DNA of 64,000 nt. Origin: Corylus avellana. Its lineage: Eukaryota; Streptophyta; Magnoliopsida; Fagales; Betulaceae. The translations under genes and the position numbers were made by a program. The stretch covers positions 186,001 through 250,000 of the forward strand of contig NC_081541.1 of NCBI RefSeq assembly GCF_901000735.1, in the 5' to 3' direction. Under the pieces are notes generated by a model, which was not told the DNA's origin, searched no databases, and saw only the letters and a list, made by a program, of their open reading frames with translations. Every line of letters starts with the position of its first letter. Position 1 is the stretch's first letter. Below, piece after piece: positions 57,001 to 64,000 of this stretch.

Positions 57001-58414
57001 TATGAGAATAAAAAAAAAAAAAAAAAAGAAGATAAATAAATAATTTTTAGCATTACTCTTTTTTAGTTCGATAATTTCTTGTCCTTCATTATAAGTCGTA
57101 CACAAACACTGAGAAGAATATAGGGAGATAGATATTAGATACCGTGGATTCGCAAAGAAGAGGCGACAAATTATTTAGCCAAAAAAAACTGATTTGTGAA
57201 AATAAAACTCAATAATATACTTTTGTACGTCTCATAATTTTTTTTTTCTATTCAAATAAAGGAAATCGGGAAAAGAAAAATAATTTGTACGTCTCATAAT
57301 TTCTCGTAATTTAGGTGTTTTACAAACGCTTTTCTTTTACCCAAAATAAATAAATAAAAACCATAAAAGAGGGAGTAAGTCATACGGATTGTCAAAGTTG
57401 TATAACTTTTTTCTTTCTTATCTATAGAAAAAATAACAAAAAATCACAAAAAGTTCTTTAAGCATTGAAAACGTTACAGTTTTATCTAATGTGTACAAAA
57501 TCAAAAGAGATTTCCCATATTATAGCTTTTTATTTATTATTTTAATACAATATATTTTTCTCTCTTCTCTCATCTCGATCTCCTTTCTTAATTTGTCTTT
57601 TATCGTGGATTATATTGGTAAAAAGAGTAGAAAGTTATATGTTGTAAAGAAATAATATTTAATTAATATTAAAAATAGATAAATATTAAGAATTATATTT
57701 AGATAATAAAATAGAAAGTAGTTTTATTTTTTAAATTTAAAATAAAAAATAAAAAAATTGTTGAGAATGCTTTTAATCCCGGTAATTATTATTTTTTTAT
57801 TATTATTATTTTTTTTTTGTAAGGTTGCCATACAAAAATGATATAAATTTTGCAGACTGATTTTTGGCATTTGTTGGTTTCTCACTCCCTCTCACTGTAT
57901 TGCTATTTTCTAATGAGTATAGTCTACAGGGACTCACCCTCGGTAGCCACGAAAGTAGGTTGAGAGAATAAATGAGGATTCCCAGGTGACTGATGAGTGA
58001 GCTTCAATTTTCCCTGATAATTAGATGTTGATGTAGACCCTTGAATTAGGTGGACCAATTTTCTTAAGATTCGGCCTACTCTCACCCTTCATTTCTTGGA
58101 TACACTAATTACATAACCAACGTAACCACTAACTTATGGAAAGATTGATAGCTCTTAATTTCCCTAATTTATATGGATATATATGATGACATTTAATCAA
58201 CATCAATTTCCATGAGATTTGTACAAGCAGACTTCTCCTTCTCCACACCACCATGAATTTGATAATTGATAGCCACCACGTGGCTTCTATTATGGAAGTT
58301 TCTTTTTGTATTTCTATTGTATATATGGTTTCTAATTAGTGAAAGTTGGAGGCCCTGCAGGTATATATGATTGAAGTTAATTTCATATACACTTCTTTCT
58401 TTCATCCCATCGTT

Positions 58415-58640
58415 TTGTCCTAGTTGCAATTGACAAATGCTTTTTGCCACTCTGGAGTCTGGACACACCCATCTGGAATTCCATCTCAGCACATGCAGGC
58501 TAATGTCTACAGAAATCATGAGGGCCATATTATTCGTTTGATATCCCAAACCAATCCTCCCGGCCTCTCAAACTTTGGAGAAGCTTTGGCGGTCTTATTA
58601 GTTGTCTCTACGAATAATTCAATTCATCTAATGTGATATT
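58415..58640 (+). pseudogene. Possible LINE RNase H-domain fragment
   Basis: The plus strand reads ANVYRNHEGHIIRLISQTNP followed by NFGEALAVLLVVS. That resembles the plant LINE RNase H-like domain, which has an acidic residue, a short Gly-turn and a FGEA..ALL helix. It is isolated and lacks the catalytic context on both sides. The match is by eye and weak. Confidence 0.35.
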
Positions 58641-59123
58641 CAACAACTCTGCATCTCTCAAGATTGGAGGATTTCTTTTGTTATCTCTTATATTTTCGAC
58701 TCTATTCTAATCTCTTGATGGAAATATTAGTGCTGACCGTAATGTAGTAGCTGGACGGGATGCAATTTCGGGGAGTTAAACATGAAGCAATCCAGATGAT
58801 TAGATGAGAATAATCAAAGTAGTAGTCCAACAAGCCAAAGCATCAAAATCAGCAGCAGAACAAAATAATAAAGAAATATTTATAATTATATATAATTATA
58901 AGCTGATAATTCAGTTACCAAATAACCAATTAAATCAATGGCCTCTTTTACGGGTAAAAGTTTGGTCATGACTCATGGCCTGTGAATCTGTGGTCTATTC
59001 TGCACAACCTGACAAAAAAGTATTAATGTCTGTAATAATTACTCCTTGGCTAGTTGGATGATACTTTTTTTTTTTTTCTTTTTTTTTGTAACATTGGATG
59101 ATACTTGTTTGGTTATGGGCAAC

Positions 59124-59831
59124 TCAACTAGGTTGCCCGGGGTCCACCATCTCTTTTATCACAAGATTTCTAGCCCTGTTTACGGTCATGAAACACAAAT
59201 ACAAATGCTCCTCTAGCTCATCAAGCTGCTGGCTAAAGCTGCAATCGTTCTTCTTCAGCTGGCGCGCTACTTCATCACTCGCTTCAAGCCGGTCCTCTTT
59301 CCTCTCCGCCCAGAACTTAACCATTGCACGCATGTGTTCCAGCTCGTCGTTCAGCCTCGCTACTAGCCGACTAATTGTGTCCATGTCCCTATTCAGTATA
59401 TAAGTCCCTTTTGCAGCTGCATCCAGCTGAGCCGTCACCCTAGCTAGACTCCTTACTGAAGCCAGCTCGAGTGAAGCCGCTATGAGACCCGGCGTAGCCA
59501 CAAGCAGTGCTATCGCATGAGCCGCCACGATTATAGTTAGTGAGGCCGTCAATGCTACAAGAAAAATAGCCGAGCCACGTTTTAATCCATTTGCCAGCCG
59601 AAGCTTGGCTCGAGTCTTGTCACGGTTTGACTCCAGCTGTTTTAGCAATCCAGAGCAACTGGCTCGAACAGCCCGAACCCAGGTCGGTGAGGAAGCGGTA
59701 GAGACAAATGGATTGACAAAATCGTGTAAACCGGTCAGCACCAGGGAAAAGTTTGTTGCATCCAGAGACTGAAGGGTGGTTTTAATGAGGTTTGATAAAG
59801 ACACAACACAAACCCAACTTAAAACCAACTT
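59124..59831 (-). CDS. UPF0496 (DUF677) family protein, partial
   Basis: Plant family of unknown function, including proteins with a predicted membrane hairpin. The C-terminal part is present: SLDATNFSLVLTGLHDFVNP, then a hydrophobic stretch SAIFLVALTASLTIIVAAHA, then a charged coiled-coil-like tail (NRDMDTISRLVARLNDELEH and on), ending VDPGQPS with TGA at 59124. The 5' end runs into the 100-N gap. A possible acceptor ACCCTTCAG lies just upstream of SLDATN (about 59770), so the residues before it may be intronic. The start codon and first exon are not visible. Confidence 0.8.
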   Translation of the reverse strand, partial: KLVLSWVCVVSLSNLIKTTLQSLDATNFSLVLTGLHDFVNPFVSTASSPTWVRAVRASCSGLLKQLESNRDKTRAKLRLANGLKRGSAIFLVALTASLTIIVAAHAIALLVATPGLIAASLELASVRSLARVTAQLDAAAKGTYILNRDMDTISRLVARLNDELEHMRAMVKFWAERKEDRLEASDEVARQLKKNDCSFSQQLDELEEHLYLCFMTVNRARNLVIKEMVDPGQPS

Positions 59832-59931
59832 NNNNNNNNNNNNNNNNNNNNNNNNNNNNNNNNNNNNNNNNNNNNNNNNNNNNNNNNNNNNNNNNNNNNN
59901 NNNNNNNNNNNNNNNNNNNNNNNNNNNNNNN
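59832..59931. other. Assembly gap (100 N)
   Basis: One hundred unknown bases, a conventional size for a gap of unknown length. It removes the 5' end of the UPF0496 gene and abuts a minisatellite that may have caused the gap. Confidence 0.99.
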
Positions 59932-59962
59932 AAAATCAAATTTCAGAAATCCTAAAATTCCT

Positions 59963-60185
59963 CTCTCAGTCCCTTGCTCTCCCTCCCGCGCTCACCCTCT
60001 CTCCTCCGGCGAGTTCATCGGCCACCGGAAATCCCCTCTCAGTCTCTCGCTCTCCCTCCCGTGCTCACCCTCTCTCTCCTCCGGCGAGTTCTTCGGCCAC
60101 CGGAAATCCTCTCTCACTCCAGCACTCTCCCTCCCGCGCTCACCCTCTCTCTCCTTCCGCGAGTTCTTCGGCACCGGCGAAGCTG
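59963..60185 (+). repeat. Minisatellite, three units of 73-75 bp
   Basis: Units start at about 59963, 60036 and 60111 and carry CTCCCTCCCGCGCTCACCCT and CCGGCGAGTTCTTCGGCCAC cores. The last unit is the most diverged. The array begins only about 30 bp from the gap, so more units may be missing. It is CT-rich on the plus strand, as in plant 5' leaders, and a donor GGTG|GTAAGC follows at about 60246. Confidence 0.8.
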
Positions 60186-62194
60186 TCCGTCCACTGTCTC
60201 TCTCACTCCGGCGAAGCCGAAGGCTCTCTCTCTCCTCCACCGGTGGTAAGCAATCCCTCTCTCTCATCCACATTCAAAATCTAGGGCTTTTTGATTTATG
60301 TGTAGTGGGTGCTAGAATAGTGTATTAGATTTATGTGTATTTAGGGTTTAGATTTCTGTTTTTTGAATATTATTGGGTATGGATTTGTTTAGGGTTTAGG
60401 GAGGTATATATCCACCTTGATATATCAAAAAGCTCAGTAATTTCTGACTGGTCGGAAAATGAATCCCGTTGGTTTGCTTGAATCGGATCCATTGCTGCTG
60501 CTCTGGATTTGACCTGAGAAGAAAATTGTTAACAAAAAAAAAAAAAAAGCTCTGTGAGATGAATAAAATAAAATACTATACTAGATTACAAGGGATTGTA
60601 CTGGAGATGGGGTGTGAAGCAAACTGCCAAACTGGGAAAGAATTTGTACGTACAGAGAGCTAGAAAGAAGTTGAAAAACTTTTTCCGAGAAATTTGGATT
60701 TATGCACATAGTGCTCTGATCTCAATCCTTTTAAAGGAAAGAAGTGGAAGTGGTGGTAGATCAGACAAAGATTTATCTTTGTAGTTTCTGTACTGTGCTG
60801 ACATTTTATTTGGATGTCATCACCAGTCCAACAACAGAGTACACATGTCAATATTAATATTTAACTGGGATGAACAAGGACTTCTCAACTTTTTGGATTG
60901 GTTTGCTATCCCTTTCATGTGTTTTTCTAAGATTAACATTTGAGGAGACATAGATTACATGTCTCTGAAATTCATTTATGATGGCCCACATTCAATTTAG
61001 CTCTGCGGACCTTATTAAACATCATGGTTTATATAGTCTACTAAAATCAGTGTTGTGACGAGGACAAACTCCTGCAAGATGTTTCCTTGTTAACCAAATC
61101 AGTTGTTAGAGTGCACTTCTTTGCAGCATCGATCTTGAGGATAGGTTTTAGGTTTGTTAGCTAATTGTACTGATGCAGGCTCTTATTTAATGTTTTTTAC
61201 CCATTTAAGATAAGCTTCACCGTTTCCGAGTTCTTACACTCGAATCACATTTCTTGTATAAAGCCTAAGCTGGGATGGAGTTTGTGACTTCTCAGAAGTC
61301 GAAATTGAATTTGCTCAAAATTTTGACTGAATGCTTTTCTTTTGGACTGGCCTTGGTTTCACTAGACGGTTGAATACAAATCAAACCTTGAAGGACCACA
61401 CCATTCTCATGGTTTTAGATCACCTTTAAAGATTGGAGATTGACATTGCAAGTTGTGTAGTAGATTGAGGGGATAAGTGTAGTTCCCCTATGGATAAGTA
61501 ATGAGCAATTTTGTGGGAATGATTAATAATAATTTTTGTCATCACATGAAATATGATTCTGGTAAAGTCTCAACCTCTGTACATTGGAACCTTTTGTTTA
61601 GATCTACTTGGATTTGCTTAATGTTCTCACTTTCAAAATGTGAACACCAACCACTGACTACTTTTATGCCATTCCATGAATCCTTGGACATTGTTCCCTT
61701 GCTACTGATATATGCAATTCATGCTAGATTTTATACCTTGTTTGTCTTCAAAAGTCTATATCATGACTACCATGAAATTTAGGCTCATTGTAACCCCCAT
61801 CAAATCCTATGATGCTGGAGTGATATGCATTGGATTTTTAGCTTATTGTATGAGTAATGATTTTAAATCTTTATAAATGAAAATTGGAAGCAAATTAGGG
61901 TACCTCATCTGCTGCAGGCTTTTCTTGGTTGGAATATTTTGGTCATTTTCGAAAACTCAACAACCTTATTTAATAAGTGATTGCATATTCTAGTTTGTCT
62001 TTTTGCATGTGTTTTGTGATTTTACAGAGAAAAGTAGTGTTTGTATGTCTTTTTGCATGTGTTTTGTGTTTTTCTTTTCAAGCCTATTTAAGTTCTTACT
62101 ATTTGTATGCTTTTTATAGTTCACACTGCTTATACAATAATATTTTGAATTATACATTAGGTAAGTGGAAAAGTTACTCATTATAGCTGCCTAA
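60186..62194. other. Non-coding stretch, possibly a leader intron
   Basis: No coding region is recognised. A donor-like site near 60246 and the candidate start codon at 62195 would make most of this a first intron of a plus-strand gene. TTTTTGCATGTGTTTTGTG occurs twice at about 61999 and 62049, a short direct repeat. Confidence 0.35.
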
Positions 62195-62521
62195 ATGGAC
62201 AAGGATGGTGAAGTTGAATCTTTGTATACACGTATTCCAAATGATGAAGATTTTTTGGAGCAAGATTGCCCTCAAATAGGTTTGACTTTTCATCTTTTGT
62301 TTGTGTTATAATTTTGCTTTGACACACCAAGATGGCTTTTAACTTTGTATCCCGTTTTGATAGATGTGGATGAAGAAGTTGAAGAACCAAATGTCTTAAG
62401 GATCACTTGTTCGGATGAAGAGTTGGATGGGGATGAAAGTTCGAATGAAGAGTTGGATGGAGATGAAAAATTTGAAGAAACAGAGATGATCGGTGGGAAT
62501 GAAAAAGTTGGATGGACATGA
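62195..62521 (+). CDS. Hypothetical small acidic protein (80 aa, two exons)
   Basis: Exons 62195-62279 and 62364-62521 join with a clean donor (CAAATAG|GTTTGA), a clean acceptor (TTTTGATAG) and matching phase into an 80-residue frame. It starts MDKDGEVESLYTRIPNDEDF and ends NEKVGWT. It is very rich in Asp and Glu, with the near-repeat SDEELDGDESSNEELDGDE. I do not recognise the family. It could be the conserved-looking N-terminus of a decayed longer gene, for example transposase-derived. Presence of an upstream leader (minisatellite with donor) is suggestive only. Confidence 0.4.
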
Positions 62522-62845
62522 AAAATTTGCATGTAACTGTCTTTTTGGAAAGTTGCTATGTGACTTTGTCTTTTTGAGAAATTGTCATGTAACCCTTTAA
62601 AAGGATTGTGTTGGGAGCAACGTGGAAGAGCTTTGTCATTTATGTTTATTGCATATTTCTTACTGTTTATGAAAGTTTTTTATAGGATTCTTTGATTTTT
62701 TGTTCATTTATTTTTTGGGGAAGTTGGATTTATGGGTTGCTAGTTGTTTTAGATAGTGAAAGTGTTTGTTAATTTGTAGTTATAACGTGCAAATGATGGT
62801 GTCAGCGTTATAATCAAAGCTAGTTACTTGGTTATATTGGTGTAG

Positions 62846-62977
62846 AATGAAAACAGTACTCCTTGGCAGGCCACAACCACTCCTGTGGAGATGAGTCCTT
62901 TCATGTCAACTAATAGGATTAAGAAGCCAATATTGCTTATCCACGGAGAAGACAATATTACAGGACATGCATTATAA
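62846..62977 (+). pseudogene. Fragment of a chloroplast glutamyl endopeptidase (CGEP-like) gene
   Basis: A 132-bp frame on the plus strand reads PVEMSPFMSTNRIKKPILL, then IHGEDNITGHAL and TAA. It is highly similar to the prolyl-oligopeptidase-type serine peptidase CGEP around VEMSPFMSANKIKKPILLIHGEEDN (family sequence recalled, shown here as a known motif). One codon is lost in the GEEDN motif, and the frame ends where the real protein would continue. GTGTAG before AATGAA may be a relic acceptor. No other CGEP exon was found nearby. Confidence 0.6.
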
Positions 62978-63498
62978 AGTCCTGTAAATCATAATTTTTT
63001 TTTTTAATGATATTGGCATCATAAAATTGCTGTGAACTTCAATATCTTGTTCTGCCCTGTGAAAATCCATGAAGATGTCTATAACAGTTCCATTATTTTC
63101 TGTTCGATGCTTGGTAATTTAGCTCACTTGGGTGCCATGACTTGGAAGTTTTCTGGATGATAACTTTTGTTGCAATACAACATTGAACTCAATAATGTAA
63201 GTATTAACTCTTTTCTTCATACTACAGATTTTCAAAATTTTGGCATTTTGCGAAGTAATTTGGTTACTCTCTGTGTGTTAAAATACTTACCTAAAGAGGG
63301 AATAGATGTTTCTTCCTATGCTTCTTTGCAAATATTAGCATCCAATTTGTTGCTACCTATTTACACTTCTTGCATATTGATGGTTTTGAACCAAAAAGAA
63401 GAAAATCACTTGTTCAAACTCTGCTGCTTTCTTGCATATACAACACAAAATGATCAAACTGCAGAATGTGTCCACTCATGACAGAAACAAAGAAAGAT
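62978..63498. other. Intergenic, 3' side of COX5C
   Basis: A 315-nt open frame at 63167-63481 has AT-driven composition and no recognisable domain. Part of this stretch is likely the COX5C 3' UTR on the minus strand. Confidence 0.4.
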
Positions 63499-63693
63499 TT
63501 ATTCTTCGGCAGTAACAACACTAATCTCACTCTTCTCCAACAAGTCATAAAATTGCCACACTTTCCTCTGTTCATTCCAGTGATGCATTTTCCAGAGGCC
63601 ACCAGCAGCCAAACCAAGTGCCAACCCAATGCATAACTCCTTCACAACACTTGGTCCTTTCAAGGTGGCATGAGCAACCCTAGAGCCAGCCAT
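63499..63693 (-). CDS. COX5C: Cytochrome c oxidase subunit 5C
   Basis: Small nuclear-encoded inner-membrane subunit of mitochondrial complex IV. The single coding exon gives 64 residues, the usual family length: MAGSRVAHATLKGPSVVKEL, a membrane segment CIGLALGLAAGGLWKMHHW, then NEQRKVWQFYDLLEK and the end SVVTAEE. A splice acceptor CTACTTGCAG lies at about 63728, upstream of the ATG. This fits the leader intron usual for plant COX5C genes; the first exon is probably beyond the window edge. Confidence 0.95.
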   Translation of the reverse strand: MAGSRVAHATLKGPSVVKELCIGLALGLAAGGLWKMHHWNEQRKVWQFYDLLEKSEISVVTAEE

Positions 63694-64000
63694 TGTGCTT
63701 CTTTAGTAGAAAGCTTGTAAAGTCTGCAAGTAGAGACGACAGGCCATTTTCATTATTTTCTTTTTAAGAGGCACAAAAGTAAAATCAACAAGCCAATCAA
63801 TTAAAATAACCAAAGCTGAGGAGAAAGTGCCTCTTGTTTGGGATATAATTCTTGTTTTGTGTCAATACAAATTCATTCATCAAAAAAAAAAAAAAAAAAA
63901 AATCATAATCACAAAACATGTTACCTAGAATCAATAACTTCTAGCAGGTTACTAATGTAGTTGTACCCAAGCACCTGAAACCTCACATGTTAAACAAGTG
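63694..64000 (-). other. COX5C leader and probable leader intron
   Basis: Upstream of the short leader (about 63694-63727) the sequence reads as intron to the window end. An A run lies at about 63881-63901. Promoter and transcription start are not visible. Confidence 0.5.

Larger units (their letters stand above)
55727..58414. other. AT-rich intergenic region upstream of DCR
   Basis: The left few hundred bases should hold the DCR promoter. The rest has many A and T runs, two clear inverted repeats (listed separately) and no recognisable gene. Confidence 0.45.

Noticed and set aside
59792..60328. 178-residue plus-strand frame spanning the gap
   Set aside because: It reads through 100 N and then a CT-rich minisatellite, so it has no supported sequence in its middle.
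63167..63481. 104-residue plus-strand frame
   Set aside because: Hydrophobic and AT-driven with no domain; overlaps the probable COX5C 3' UTR on the other strand.

Overview
This window is nuclear DNA of a flowering plant. Genes have GT..AG introns, leaders carry (GA)n tracts, and the intergenic space is AT-rich and full of LINEs, LTR elements, SINEs and foldback (MITE-like) elements. The proteins are typical eudicot types. The LINE and TRIM families suggest a woody rosid (Fagales-like), but that is inference and the species cannot be named.

Layout. About 0.7-2.5 kb holds a foldback element, a 20-N gap and a 378-bp near-identical duplication. A YODA-type MAPKKK (YDA, minus, 3.7-16.05 kb) follows. 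Its 6-kb intron holds a LINE remnant, a 278-bp TRIM, a 1.25-kb non-coding LTR element and a 2.1-kb long-TIR element carrying a broken EXO70 fragment. A SINE with an 18-bp target duplication lies at 17.7 kb and a MITE at 17.8-18.4 kb. An LSI2-like ArsB-type transporter occupies 19.0-23 kb (minus). Shuffled AT-rich repeats and GGTGGCC-rich repeats fill 23.7-25.6 kb. A hydroxyproline-rich-family protein with four 16-residue repeats lies at 26.7-30.1 kb (minus). A 5'-truncated LINE spans 33.6-37.1 kb, and a 1.3-kb near-palindromic foldback element with a second MITE nested in one arm lies at 37.4-38.7 kb. HCF106/TatB (39.1-42.5 kb, plus) holds a second TRIM of the same family. MTB, the METTL14-type m6A writer subunit, lies at 43.7-50.2 kb (minus), followed by a MITE with a perfect 9-bp TSD (51.1-51.7 kb). 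A DCR-type BAHD acyltransferase is at 52.8-55.7 kb (minus). A UPF0496 gene (59.1-59.8 kb, minus) is cut by a 100-N gap. Beyond it are a minisatellite, a possible small acidic gene, a fragment of a chloroplast glutamyl endopeptidase gene, and COX5C (63.5-63.7 kb, minus).

The host genes are unrelated housekeeping or developmental genes and form no cluster: MAPK signalling (YDA), metalloid/silicon efflux (LSI2-like), thylakoid Tat export (HCF106), mRNA m6A methylation (MTB), cutin assembly (DCR) and complex IV (COX5C). The most interesting content is the mobile fraction: an EXO70-carrying Pack-MULE-like element, a TRIM family with LTRs of only about 77 bp, and foldback elements with different ends but a shared GGTGGCC-type core. 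Exon boundaries were read by eye from splice signals, reading phase and known family sequences; no alignment was run.
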